Source of the DNA: Oscillospiraceae bacterium
GTDB lineage: Bacteria > Bacillota > Clostridia > Oscillospirales > WRJC01
DNA: 64,000 bases
Direction: 5' to 3'
Assembly (NCBI GenBank): GCA_009783265.1
Contig: WRHM01000006.1
Location: 1 to 64,000, forward strand
Shown here: piece after piece, positions 14,262-23,121 of the stretch
How positions within the stretch are numbered: the first letter of the stretch is position 1
Layout of the letters: every line of letters begins with the position of its first letter
Notes under the pieces: generated by a model
What the model was told of the DNA's origin: nothing
Database searches by the model: none
The model's input: the letters and a program-made list of their open reading frames with translations, nothing else
Program-made: the position numbers and the translations under genes

Positions 14262-14647
14262 TTATATCGCTGAATAACTGACCGATACGCCCTTTCGCGC
14301 CTGAAATAATATCTCCGGCAACTTTATACTGTCAGGAATATCTATCGCGCTAACACTGGCTACATCGAATTTATTTCTAATACTTTTATACCAAAAAGCG
14401 TTTTTTTGATACTTAATACATCAGATGTACCAACAGAAATAGTTATACCATCGCCTCCGCTCAGACTCTTTTTGTCGCATTCCAGTATTGGAATCGCACT
14501 TTCGTCCATTGTATAACTTTGCGAATTTTCGCCGGCGCCGGATACTCTTACAGTTTGTTTGCTGTAACCTTTTGCGGTTACTTTTATCTTTTCGTCAATC
14601 TCAACTTCAAAAGTGACTTCTCTCCGCCTGTAAGTTTCTTTTTTCAT
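14262..14647 (-). pseudogene. Frameshifted gene converging on the recombinase
   Basis: The uninterrupted ORF starts at ATG 14647 (AAAGGAG upstream) and ends after 95 residues at 14360. In a run of seven A's at 14401-14407 (minus strand) the frame appears to be lost. Adding one A turns ...LSIKK-TLFGIKVLEINSM into ...LSIKKNAFWYKSIRNKF and continues as DVASVSAIDIPDSIKLPEIL to a stop at 14262, a 128-residue product with normal-looking codons. Family unknown; beta-rich N-terminal half. The defect may be real, an assembly error in the homopolymer, or transcriptional slippage. Confidence 0.6.
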
Positions 14648-15155
14648 TTCGCATTCTCCTTTGTAATTTTAACTATTATTTTATTATTTTAGTTAGAGCG
14701 CGCATAAACGGCTACTCCCATATGGGATAAAAGAAAAAGAAGAAAATGTTTCATGATTTTATAATATCATACATATCCGACTAAGTAAATAGTTTTTAAT
14801 AAATTTCATAATATTTTTTGTTCAGTATCGAAAAATTATATTTACTTCTCCTCTCCAATATGGCTCGTATTGTTACGTAAAAGATGTAACTATTCAACGC
14901 TCAAACGCTGTATGGGTATGCCGCCGAACGCTATTTTACTGACAAATAGCCCCGTTTTTCCGAAACGTATTTTTTCCATATAACAATCTCTTTTTTAAAT
15001 TCAGCGATGATACACATTTTATCATAGTTTTTATATTTATACAAGAGGGCTAACGGAATAATCGCCGAATTAAAAAAATTCATAAAGAATACTTTATTGT
15101 CAGCTATGAATTATATATAATAAAAGTAAAATTAATATATACGGAGATCAAAAAA
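14648..15155. other. Long intergenic gap holding an aldo/keto reductase remnant
   Basis: 508 bases without an intact gene. The only clear coding relic is at 14890-14979. A short minus-strand frame at about 14690-14745 reads FIPYGSSRL, reminiscent of the C-terminal 'PYG' segment of some glycoside hydrolases, but it is too short to call. The last 60 bases before 15156 should contain the promoter of the SLH protein; I see no consensus pair. Confidence 0.5.
14890..14979 (-). pseudogene. Aldo/keto reductase N-terminal remnant
   Basis: ATG 14979 opens a frame of 29 codons closed by TAG at 14890: MEKIRFGKTGLFVSKIAFGG then IPIQRLSVE. This matches the first strand of aldo/keto reductases (compare MEYAIFGNTGRKVSRLGYGG in the intact gene at 36203). 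Catalytic residues and the rest of the barrel are absent downstream. Confidence 0.7.
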
Positions 15156-17207
15156 ATGAAAAAAGTCATAACAATAATATTTGCGATTATAATAACGGTG
15201 CTGTGTTCGCATTACAGTGATGAAATAAAGAGCAATCCGTTATCTGCGCTTACGGCGGAAGCTGCTGTTCTGCCAAATTCTTCCCGCAATGTCGGGCCTC
15301 GCGTCAATTCCGCCGATGACCCCCCAAACGGTATTTATGTCTCTCCAACCGGCAACGATTCTACGGCAACCGGTTTTATTGACAAACCGTATAAAAGTAT
15401 CAACACAGCTCTGGCAGCCGCACAACCCGGAGACACTATAATTCTGCGCGGAGGCACTTACCGTGAAGGAATCAATGTCCGCGTCCGAATACCGAATATC
15501 ACGATAAAATCTAAAAAAGGCGAATGGGCGGTCATTGACCTGACTACGTATAATTCCGGTCATGACGAAGACTCCGGGGTTTATTTCGATGTCGATTCGT
15601 CAGGCGGGAGATTACAAAACGTCGAAGTAATGGGTGGATTCTACGCCGTCTGCATGGAAACCAAATGGAATTGGGGAGGCGAGGATGATTGGGTTGCTGC
15701 GTCCAATATTATCATAGAGGATTGCATACTTCACGATTCCAGATACGATGTGGTGAAAGTAAAACCGAATTGCGATAATATTACAATTCGTTATAACGAG
15801 ATATATAATTCGGGACGGGCAGAAATCAAAAATCCCAACTGGCTCTACGGAGAGGCGAACGCAGAGGGTATTGATAATGTCAATGGAGATAATATGAAAG
15901 CGCAAAACAACTATATCCATGATATTGGCGGCAACGGGATTTATGCCAAGGGCGGAGCGGCCGATGTATTGATAGAAAACAATCGTATTGAACGCATATA
16001 CGGAGCCGGAATTATGGTCGGGTTTGACACAAGCCCGGAGTATTTCGATATTGCCGTAAATTCACAGTATTACGAAAATATCAGGGGGATTGTACGCAAT
16101 AATTTGATAATTGACACAGGCTGGGAAGGTATTGGCTTATATGGTTCCAAAGACGCTCAAATTTACAATAACACGTTAGTTAATGTAGATAACGGTCCCG
16201 GTAAATATCACAGCGCGGTTTACTTTGGGCTCACATATCAGGACTGGGAAAATTATGCCGGTCGTCCCGCTAACGTGAATCCGAACATCCACCATAATAT
16301 CGTATGCCAGCCGGCTTCTTTCGATCGCCCGATGATAGAAATTCGTTTTGACGACAACGATCAGCTTGGGAAATTATCTGCGCTCGACGGCAATCCGGTG
16401 ATGAATAATAACTGTTATTATATTGCCGGGAAAAGCGCGATGTTTAACGATTTCAGACCGGGTAAAGAATTGGAAAATGCGGGGCTTTCAGCTTGGCAAA
16501 AACATATTGGCGGCGACAGCGGATCGATTGAAATCGATCCGATACTTGATATTTATTATATGCCTGCAAATTTACAATGCGCCGAAATGGGGTATTCAAA
16601 TTTTTCGACTCTGCCGTTCATGTCTAATTTCCTAAAAGTCAAAACGTATAAACCCGGACAATTTGCAGACGTAAAAACAAGCGACTGGTTCAGCGGTTCA
16701 ATAGCCGCAGTCTATGAATACGGGCTCATGCAGGGCAACAGCGCGAATACTTTCAACCCTGCGGGATATATATCTGTCGCCGAAGCTGTCACAGTCGCGG
16801 CGAGGGTACACAGTATCTACAACACGGGTAAGGACAATTTTACTCAAACCCCCGTTTGGTATCAGGCGTATGTCGATTACGCCATAGAAAACGGGATAAT
16901 CAACGCCGTGATGTTTTCAGATTACAACAAAACGACAACCCGCGCTGAAATGGCGTATATATTTTCGCGCACCCTGCCCGAAGCCGAATTTACACAGCAA
17001 AACACTGTCAATTCGTTGCCGGACGTAAATAATAGTACGCCGTACAGCGCGGCTATATTTATGCTTTACAGAGCAGGTGTTTTGACGGGTAGCGGCAATC
17101 AAAGTACATTCAATCCGGGCAGCAATATTACACGCGGCGAAGCGGCGGCAATCATAAGCCGCGTGATACTTCCGTCTACGAGAATGAGCGGCAAAACATT
17201 TGGATAA
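15156..17207 (+). CDS. Secreted right-handed beta-helix protein with three SLH domains
   Basis: 683 residues. The N-terminus is a signal peptide (MKKVITIIFAIIITVLCSHY). Residues about 60-480 are a parallel beta-helix of the pectate-lyase/DUF1565 type: NGIYVSPTGNDS, KPYKSINTALAAAQPGDTII and LRGGTYREG, then repeated 'N-x-I-x-x-N-x-I' rungs. Residues about 500-680 hold three S-layer-homology repeats (FADVKTSDWFSGSIAAVYEY..., PVWYQAYVDYAIENGIINAV..., LPDVNNSTPYSAAIFMLYRA...), which anchor proteins to secondary cell-wall polymer. It is therefore a cell-surface polysaccharide-binding or -cleaving protein. Catalytic residues were not identified. GGAGAT precedes ATG 15156. Confidence 0.9.
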   Translation: MKKVITIIFAIIITVLCSHYSDEIKSNPLSALTAEAAVLPNSSRNVGPRVNSADDPPNGIYVSPTGNDSTATGFIDKPYKSINTALAAAQPGDTIILRGGTYREGINVRVRIPNITIKSKKGEWAVIDLTTYNSGHDEDSGVYFDVDSSGGRLQNVEVMGGFYAVCMETKWNWGGEDDWVAASNIIIEDCILHDSRYDVVKVKPNCDNITIRYNEIYNSGRAEIKNPNWLYGEANAEGIDNVNGDNMKAQNNYIHDIGGNGIYAKGGAADVLIENNRIERIYGAGIMVGFDTSPEYFDIAVNSQYYENIRGIVRNNLIIDTGWEGIGLYGSKDAQIYNNTLVNVDNGPGKYHSAVYFGLTYQDWENYAGRPANVNPNIHHNIVCQPASFDRPMIEIRFDDNDQLGKLSALDGNPVMNNNCYYIAGKSAMFNDFRPGKELENAGLSAWQKHIGGDSGSIEIDPILDIYYMPANLQCAEMGYSNFSTLPFMSNFLKVKTYKPGQFADVKTSDWFSGSIAAVYEYGLMQGNSANTFNPAGYISVAEAVTVAARVHSIYNTGKDNFTQTPVWYQAYVDYAIENGIINAVMFSDYNKTTTRAEMAYIFSRTLPEAEFTQQNTVNSLPDVNNSTPYSAAIFMLYRAGVLTGSGNQSTFNPGSNITRGEAAAIISRVILPSTRMSGKTFG

Positions 17208-17343
17208 TAGCGGTCAATTCCGCTTATAATCTCGATGTAAATGAAAATAATCCCTTGATCCAGAGTTTTTTCATTGTTAATTTACCGCACGGGGGTAATA
17301 CAATACTTGATGATGCGATAATAATAAATTTTATTTTTATATT
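17208..17343. other. Short gap with a possible coding relic
   Basis: Just past the SLH protein stop, a +1 frame reads AVNSAYNLDVNENNPLIQSF and then FIVNLPHGGNTILDDA (about 17209-17320) with coding-like composition. It could be the decayed 3' end of another gene. Identity unknown. Confidence 0.3.
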
Positions 17344-18135
17344 TTATTTTCTGTACTGCAAAGGCGAAATTCCAGTGATTTTTTTGAATAACCGCGAAAA
17401 ATAATTCGGGTCCGAATATCCGCATGAATTTGCAATTATGCTTATAGGCATATCAGTGCTTATTAACAGCATTTTAGCCGCCGACATTCTCTTCAGGCAT
17501 AAATCTTTCATTGGACTGATATTAAATATTTTTTTATACAGAACAAAAAAATATTCGCCGCTCAAATGGAGTTCTTTTGCCAAATCGTTTACGTTATATT
17601 GATTAATATAATTTTCAAGCATACTGTTTCTGAGCCTAACCATACCGTCTACTTGTTTATCGGTGACATTATATTTTATATCATACATTTCATTTTGTCT
17701 TGATAAATTAATTATCATTTTTTTTAAAAGAAGCTCCAGCATATCATCCGAATAATATCTTTTGTTATATATTTCTTTTTCAATATCTATTAAATCACAC
17801 ATAAATGTATTGTCATCTACCGTATGATATAATATATCCGGAAATAAATCGTATTTTTCAAAAAAATCACGCACGCCGTCGCCTATAAAATGACACCAGC
17901 AGTTTACAAAGCCCGTTTTTGCATCCTCTGTGTTGGTGTGCCAAAAATGATTATACGGTCTGTTTATAATAAAATCTCCCTGTTCGCCTATTAAAAGACC
18001 ATTAGGGGAATCAATAATGAACGGCGTGGAAAAACACATAATTACCCATACCTCGGTTAATAACCTTTGAGGAGATACATAACCCAAATCATGCTTTGTA
18101 TTTATTCCGCAGATAAAATTCCTGATATTTTCCAT
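17344..18135 (-). CDS. AraC-family transcriptional regulator
   Basis: 263 residues. The N-terminal 150 form a cupin-like ligand-binding domain (FIIDSPNGLLIGEQGDFIIN, then RPYNHFWHTN). The C-terminal 100 residues are the double HTH of AraC regulators: INQYNVNDLAKELHLSGEYF, KKIFNISPMKDLCLKRMSAA, then ISIIANSCGYSDPNYFSRLF and KKITGISPLQYRK. It is divergent from the MDR/isomerase/lipoprotein operon that starts at 18368, with a perfect inverted repeat in between, so it most likely controls that operon in response to a sugar or sugar derivative. No clear ribosome site precedes ATG 18135. Confidence 0.93.
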   Translation of the reverse strand: MENIRNFICGINTKHDLGYVSPQRLLTEVWVIMCFSTPFIIDSPNGLLIGEQGDFIINRPYNHFWHTNTEDAKTGFVNCWCHFIGDGVRDFFEKYDLFPDILYHTVDDNTFMCDLIDIEKEIYNKRYYSDDMLELLLKKMIINLSRQNEMYDIKYNVTDKQVDGMVRLRNSMLENYINQYNVNDLAKELHLSGEYFFVLYKKIFNISPMKDLCLKRMSAAKMLLISTDMPISIIANSCGYSDPNYFSRLFKKITGISPLQYRK

Positions 18136-18199
18136 AATCGCGTTTATCCTGTCCTACTGTACTATATAAATATATAAAAGAATTATATATTATTTCTGT

Positions 18200-18260
18200 A
18201 TTCATAATATATCTATATTATGAATTTTTATATGCATATAAAAAAGGATTGTGCTATAAT
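18200..18260 (+). promoter_or_regulatory. AraC-type operator and promoter of the sugar operon
   Basis: ATTCATAATAT (18200-18210), four bases, ATATTATGAAT (18215-18225): a perfect 11-bp inverted repeat in the divergent gap. Downstream, TGTGCTATAAT (TATAAT at 18255-18260) is an extended -10 without a good -35, typical of an activator-dependent promoter. Confidence 0.6.
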
Positions 18261-18367
18261 AAAAAAGTTATGACTATTGAAAGTCGGATATTTTTACGTT
18301 ATAATTATAATTAATAAACAAATTATGTAGTAATATGCTAATTTTGGGAGGTGCTTTAGTCATAAAT

Positions 18368-19354
18368 ATGAAAGCATGGTATATGCGCGCCGTCAATGAA
18401 CTTGAAATAACTGACTTGAATATGCCGGATAGACCGACGGGTACTCAGGTATTTGTAAAAAACATATCGTTCTGTATATGCAATGGTTCCGACCCCGGTA
18501 TATTTAACGGCAATGCGGGCTATTCTTTTCCCATGATATACGGGCACGAAGCATGCGGCATTATTGAAGCTGTCGGCGAAAACGTAACGGGTTTTAAAAT
18601 CGGCGACCGTATAAGTTGGTGGTGTACCATAGGAACATTCGCAGAATATATGCTTGTTGACGTAAATGAAGTGGCTATGTTTGTTGTTCCCGAAAATTTA
18701 AACGATATTTATTCGTCAGTAATAGAACTGGCAATAGCGTCGTCGCGTGCCCTTATGCCGTTTATTACGGGCGATAACAAATTAAAAGACGAGTATATAA
18801 ATAAAACTTTGACAATATTAGGGTTAGGGCCCAGTGGATTAATTGCGTTGCAATTCGCGAAATATCTTGGCTTCAAAACGGTTTATGGTTGGGATTTATA
18901 TGATATGCGCAGGAATCTTGCTTTAAAACTTGGAATTGATTCTGCGGCGGATCCTTCGGCGAAAGATTTTAAAGAAGCAATCTCAGCACAAACAGAATCA
19001 GATATTGCGTTAGATATGATGGACGACGATATACTTCCGGGCTGTAATACTTTTAATAATTTGATCGGCACAATTAAAAATTATGGGATTATTGTGGCGT
19101 ATGGTCATCCGGAACACGGCAGGATATTCAAGTCCGATATGTTTCAGGGAAAAAACTTAACGATGATTTCCCCTGAAAACAATTTAGATAATATAAGGCG
19201 TTGCGGTAAACTCGTTATGCAGGGAATTAAAGACGGCATTATAAAAATTGAGCCGTTAGTTACGCATAAATGCAAATTCAGTCAGGTAAAAGAAATGTTC
19301 TTCGCAATGTTAAAAAATCCGGAAAATTATATAAAAATAGTGTTTGATATTTAA
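18368..19354 (+). CDS. Medium-chain (zinc-type) alcohol/polyol dehydrogenase
   Basis: About 328 residues of the MDR superfamily. The GroES-like half has CICNGSDPGIF, with Cys and Asp at the catalytic zinc positions, and IYGHEACGIIEAVGENVTGF. The Rossmann half has LTILGLGPSGLIALQFAKYL (G-x-G-x-x-G). The structural-zinc four-Cys lobe is absent. The start is uncertain: GGAGG lies at 18347-18351, the ATG at 18368 is 16 bases away, and an in-frame ATA at 18362 is 10 bases away; ATG 18335 lies upstream of the ribosome site. First gene of an operon with the TIM-barrel isomerase and a second MDR. Probably oxidises a polyol or sugar; the substrate is unknown. Confidence 0.85.
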   Translation: MKAWYMRAVNELEITDLNMPDRPTGTQVFVKNISFCICNGSDPGIFNGNAGYSFPMIYGHEACGIIEAVGENVTGFKIGDRISWWCTIGTFAEYMLVDVNEVAMFVVPENLNDIYSSVIELAIASSRALMPFITGDNKLKDEYINKTLTILGLGPSGLIALQFAKYLGFKTVYGWDLYDMRRNLALKLGIDSAADPSAKDFKEAISAQTESDIALDMMDDDILPGCNTFNNLIGTIKNYGIIVAYGHPEHGRIFKSDMFQGKNLTMISPENNLDNIRRCGKLVMQGIKDGIIKIEPLVTHKCKFSQVKEMFFAMLKNPENYIKIVFDI

Positions 19355-19385
19355 AATAAAAAATATACTAAGAGGTGAAGATTAT

Positions 19386-20186
19386 ATGAAAATTGGATTT
19401 TCAGGACAGGCTCTGGGAAACTCAATGCCTTTTGCCGGTATATGCAATATGGCAAAAAAGTATAATATGACAACATGCGAAATATGGGAATGCAACGCGG
19501 AAGGAAACGGCGCAGGTTATATTGACAGGGATATAAAAAAAATAAAAAAAATCGCTTCGGACAAAGGCGTGACTGTCGAGTGCGTCACATTGGGCGCGGC
19601 ATTTGACGGGGGATTGACGGCAGATTCGTTAAATTACGTTAAATTATTGACAAACGCTATTGAAACAGCGTCTGAACTTGGCGCGTTGAGGGTGAATCAT
19701 TATTGCGCTAATATCAGTCATGGCGAGAAAGCGGATTTCGACAGAATGGAAAAATTCTGGGGCGAGTCTATTAAATCGGCGGAAAAACACGGTATAATTT
19801 TAGCCCTCGAAAATGAAGCGCATGATTCCACCCGCACTCCTGACAGAATGCTGAAAATAATGCAATATTTCAACAGTAAATATTTCAAAACAAATATGGA
19901 TGTAACAAATTATTATCAGGCAGGGTGCGACGGTTTCCCTGACGCTTACGAAATATTGAAAGATTATATAGGATATGTGCATCTCAAAAATGCCCGCAGA
20001 CAGCCGAACGGGTTCTGTTATGTCCCGATACCGGACGGCGCGGTAAATATCTCAGGGTTGGTTTCAAGAATAATCGAGGACCGTTCTTATGACGGATTAT
20101 GCTCTCTTGAGCCTCATGTGCCGCCTGAACTTGTCGAGGCATATTATTCGCGCGAAAGCGAATATTTATATAATTTATTAAAATAA
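19386..20186 (+). CDS. Sugar phosphate isomerase/epimerase (xylose-isomerase-like TIM barrel)
   Basis: 266 residues from ATG 19386 (AAGAGGTGAAG upstream). Metal-ligand motifs of the AP endonuclease 2/IolE/hydroxypyruvate-isomerase-like barrel are seen: LALENEAH (Glu ligand) at about residue 137-144, TNMDVTNYY (Asp) at about 172, YVHLKNAR (His) at about 196-203 and CSLEPHV (Glu) near 241. It lies between two MDR dehydrogenases, so an oxidation-isomerisation route for a sugar or inositol-type substrate is plausible. This arrangement resembles oxidative catabolism through keto-sugars. Confidence 0.87.
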   Translation: MKIGFSGQALGNSMPFAGICNMAKKYNMTTCEIWECNAEGNGAGYIDRDIKKIKKIASDKGVTVECVTLGAAFDGGLTADSLNYVKLLTNAIETASELGALRVNHYCANISHGEKADFDRMEKFWGESIKSAEKHGIILALENEAHDSTRTPDRMLKIMQYFNSKYFKTNMDVTNYYQAGCDGFPDAYEILKDYIGYVHLKNARRQPNGFCYVPIPDGAVNISGLVSRIIEDRSYDGLCSLEPHVPPELVEAYYSRESEYLYNLLK

Positions 20187-20219
20187 AAATCAAAAATTCT
20201 GAAATAGGAGGGGATAGTT

Positions 20220-21218
20220 ATGCTGGCGGCAGTAGTGGAAAAACCGGGCAGATTAGTAGTCAAAGACGTTCCAAAACCGAAAATCGACGATAATTCGTAT
20301 TTGATTAAAGTCGAGGCGGCATCAATATGCAATGCTACTGATAATCATATAGTCGAAGGGATTTTTGACGGCTATCATGATTTTTATCCGCAGATACTCG
20401 GGCATGAAGTTTGCGGGACAGTTGTGGAAATGGGCAAAAACATCTCAAAACGTTATATAGGCGAAAGAGTTGCGTTGTACACGCCAAACGGGGCATTTGC
20501 GGAATATGTAAGAGTAGACGGTTCGCGCGGCGCGCATATTCAGGATAATATGTCATCAGAAGTAGCGTGTTCATGCGAGCCATTTGACGGCGCATATACA
20601 TGCATGGTCGCTCCTGCGGAATTGACGGAACATGATTCTGTGCTGATAATCGGGGCGGGGCCGTTGGGTCTTGCGGCAATGGGAACTGCATCCCTGCACA
20701 CAAAAAAGATATATGTAGTTGATTTTTATAAAAACCGACTTGATTTGGCTTTGGAAATGGGAGCTTCTCATGTATATGACAGGAGCGTTATGTCGGTGGA
20801 CGATATTTTGGAAGCGTTGAAAAAAGACGCGGAAAAAATAGACGTTACGTTTATGTGTATCGCGTTAGACAGAAGCAAAGAACTTGACGCGTTTCACTTG
20901 GCAATAGAAGCGACGAGATATAACGGAAGAATATCGGGGCTTAACGTAGAAGTGAAATTGGATCATCATAATCATAGGCTGAATCCGTTTCACATGAACC
21001 GTAAAAATATAAAATACCGGCATATGCTTGAACGCGATGCGCGGGAAGAAGATTTTCAATACGCATTTGATCAGGTTGCGGCAGGCAAAATCCCAATGGA
21101 AAAAACAATCACGCATAAATTCTGCCTTGACGAGCTTGAAAAAGCTCTTGATATAACGCACAATCATTTGGATCAATGCGTTAAAATTGTTATTTATCCA
21201 AGATTAAGCAAAAAATAA
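20220..21218 (+). CDS. Second medium-chain dehydrogenase of the operon
   Basis: 332 residues. The GroES-like half has EAASICNATDNHIVEGIF and QILGHEVCGTVVEMGKNI, and the Rossmann half has SVLIIGAGPLGLAAMG followed by VVDFYKNRLDLALEMGA. As in the upstream paralogue the four-Cys structural-zinc lobe is missing. An unusual HH-rich loop (VKLDHHNHRLNPFHMNRKN) precedes the C-terminal part. GGAGGGGATAGTT precedes ATG 20220. Co-operonic with the isomerase and the following solute-binding lipoprotein. Confidence 0.87.
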   Translation: MLAAVVEKPGRLVVKDVPKPKIDDNSYLIKVEAASICNATDNHIVEGIFDGYHDFYPQILGHEVCGTVVEMGKNISKRYIGERVALYTPNGAFAEYVRVDGSRGAHIQDNMSSEVACSCEPFDGAYTCMVAPAELTEHDSVLIIGAGPLGLAAMGTASLHTKKIYVVDFYKNRLDLALEMGASHVYDRSVMSVDDILEALKKDAEKIDVTFMCIALDRSKELDAFHLAIEATRYNGRISGLNVEVKLDHHNHRLNPFHMNRKNIKYRHMLERDAREEDFQYAFDQVAAGKIPMEKTITHKFCLDELEKALDITHNHLDQCVKIVIYPRLSKK

Positions 21219-21269
21219 ATAATAAAATTAAATTTTAATTAAAAATGTAAGAAAGCGAGTTGTGAGTTT

Positions 21270-22781
21270 ATGAAAAAAATTCGGATTATCAGTTTCGGGC
21301 TAATAGTATTATTAATATTTTTAAGCTTATCAATAACAGGATGTCAAACCAAAAACGAATCGAAAGACGATTCAGGCGATTCCGCAGTCAATGAAGATAT
21401 AAATCATGATCAGGAAGAAGCCGCGGAAGAAATAGATTATATCACACAACTTGGAGAAACTTATAATTTTGACGGTTATGAATTCAGAATTATGGTGCCT
21501 GCGGCTGAAAATCACATGCCAGATTCGGGTCCGGCTCTTTATATGTCTGAAGCAATGAACGGTGAAATCGTAAATGACGCATTATATACCAGAAATAAGG
21601 CGGTTGAGGCGGCGTTAAATATAAAAATAACAGTTTTCGAGCATAGCCCGGGTGGAATTCTGGAAACTTACAAAGCGATCGTAAACAGTGTTTCGGCTAA
21701 CGACAAAACATTTGACGTTGCAATCCCGCATGTGCTGGCAAATGTCGATGCTATGACGACGGGCGGTTATCTTTGCGACTGGAATAAAATCACAAGCGTG
21801 GATTTTGATAATCCATGGTGGAATATAGACGCAATGAACGCATATTCAATGGCTCACAAAAAGTTTTTGGGAATGGGCGAAGTAAATTTCGGCAATTACA
21901 GCAATACATACGCAATGTTTTTCAATAAAGATTTTATTCAAAAATATGACCTTGAAAATCCGTATGAGCTTGTCAAAGCAAAAAAATGGACTATAGATAA
22001 AGTGCTCGAAATAACTAAAGATATGTATCAGGATTTAAACAGCAACGGAAAATCCGATGCGGATGATTTATACGGCTACAGCGGTTCGGCCACAGGCGTT
22101 CTTTTGGGATTTATGTACGGCTCGAATATTACATATTTTAAAACGGACGAAAATGGCGCGCCGTATATTTCGTTTATAAACGAAAAGACAGACAGGCTTG
22201 TCGATAAAATGGTAAGCCTGTATTATCAAGACAACCGCTCATATATTTACGATAACAATGAAATTGATATTTTTAATGCTATGCAGGAAGGACGAATGTT
22301 TTTACAGGGCGATAAAATCGGGCAAATAATTAAACTCCGGGGAGCAGACATAGAGTTTGGCATACTTCCGTATCCTCTTTATGATGAAAATCAGGATAAA
22401 TATTATACTTATGTCGATGCGTGGGGCGGAGTTTTATGCATACCGAATAATGTTTTGGACGATGAATTAAACAGAACTGCCGTTATACTTGACGCTTTGT
22501 CATACGAGACTTTAAAAAATGTAAAGCCGAAATATTATGACATAGCGTTAAAAACAAAATACGCACGCGACGACGAATCGGCAGAAATGCTCGATTTACT
22601 TTACGGAGGTCTTGTGTTTGATTTAGGGTATGTTTACGACAAAACTTTTGAATATTTCAGCATGTTCATGAACAGCGTGACCCGCGGCGGTAATAAGTTT
22701 ATGACAAGCATGGACCGAATAGAGGGCACTGTTCAGAAATATCTTGACAACGCATACGAGAAAATCTCAGGCCTTGATTGA
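21270..22781 (+). CDS. Large solute-binding lipoprotein (SBP copy 1)
   Basis: 503 residues of the large family-1-like extracellular solute-binding proteins. The signal peptide ends in lipobox SITGC with Cys25, followed by an acidic linker. Family hallmarks are GEIVNDALYTRNKAVE (about residue 98-113), PYELVKAKKWTIDKV (231-245), an EF-hand-like loop DLNSNGKSDADD (255-266) and KTKYARDDESAEMLDLL near the end. It would bind an oligosaccharide outside the cell for an ABC importer, but no permease or ATPase gene is near. It lies 50 bases downstream of the second MDR gene and is probably in that operon. Confidence 0.88.
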   Translation: MKKIRIISFGLIVLLIFLSLSITGCQTKNESKDDSGDSAVNEDINHDQEEAAEEIDYITQLGETYNFDGYEFRIMVPAAENHMPDSGPALYMSEAMNGEIVNDALYTRNKAVEAALNIKITVFEHSPGGILETYKAIVNSVSANDKTFDVAIPHVLANVDAMTTGGYLCDWNKITSVDFDNPWWNIDAMNAYSMAHKKFLGMGEVNFGNYSNTYAMFFNKDFIQKYDLENPYELVKAKKWTIDKVLEITKDMYQDLNSNGKSDADDLYGYSGSATGVLLGFMYGSNITYFKTDENGAPYISFINEKTDRLVDKMVSLYYQDNRSYIYDNNEIDIFNAMQEGRMFLQGDKIGQIIKLRGADIEFGILPYPLYDENQDKYYTYVDAWGGVLCIPNNVLDDELNRTAVILDALSYETLKNVKPKYYDIALKTKYARDDESAEMLDLLYGGLVFDLGYVYDKTFEYFSMFMNSVTRGGNKFMTSMDRIEGTVQKYLDNAYEKISGLD

Positions 22782-22874
22782 TATTGCACAATATAAATAT
22801 AGATGCAGTAGTAAAAGCACGGGAACTTGGAATTATTGATTGATATAGATTTGAAATTAAAATTAAAAATAAAA

Positions 22875-22910
22875 TTGCTGGTGTGAATGTGGATACATTC
22901 ACACCAGCAA
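22875..22910. terminator. Perfect 16-bp hairpin after SBP copy 1
   Basis: The arm TTGCTGGTGTGAATGT (22875-22890), loop GGAT, and its exact complement at 22895-22910. There is no T-run on the plus strand, but the A-rich left flank gives one on the minus strand. It probably ends or processes the upstream transcript; the remaining gap to 23037 shows nothing else clear. Confidence 0.6.
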
Positions 22911-23037
22911 GCCAGTCCCGGGCATGTTTTTGACGATATTGCAGAAATATGAATCTACTTTCGAAATCAGAATTAATATTTTGATAAATTTGGGGTCGGT
23001 TTAAATTATATATCGCAGGAATGCTCATAAAATCTGT

Positions 23038-23066
23038 TTGCAAAAAATAATGCTCCGTGTTATAAT
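23038..23066 (+). promoter_or_regulatory. Sigma-A promoter before the first UroD-like gene
   Basis: TTGCAA (23038-23043), a 17-base spacer, TATAAT (23061-23066). It lies 55 bases ahead of the start at 23122, so the UroD/SBP/UroD genes form a separate transcription unit. Confidence 0.7.
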
Positions 23067-23121
23067 ATATAATACAAGAAAAATAAAAAATAAATATCAA
23101 AAGAAAGAGGCGCGGCTGAAA

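Noticed and set aside
14200..14400. Direct copy of the tmRNA 3' end as attR
   Set aside because: No stretch resembling the T-arm or acceptor stem was found there; serine recombinases need only a very short shared core.
14380..14410. Programmed -1 frameshift at the A7 run
   Set aside because: The heptamer A AAA AAC is out of phase with the zero frame, so classical -1 slippage is not supported. An indel, a sequencing error or polymerase slippage is simpler.
22699..23100. Minus-strand ORF of 133 codons after SBP copy 1
   Set aside because: It runs through the perfect hairpin at 22875-22910, the plus-strand promoter and the end of the lipoprotein gene, and has no ribosome site or recognisable motif.
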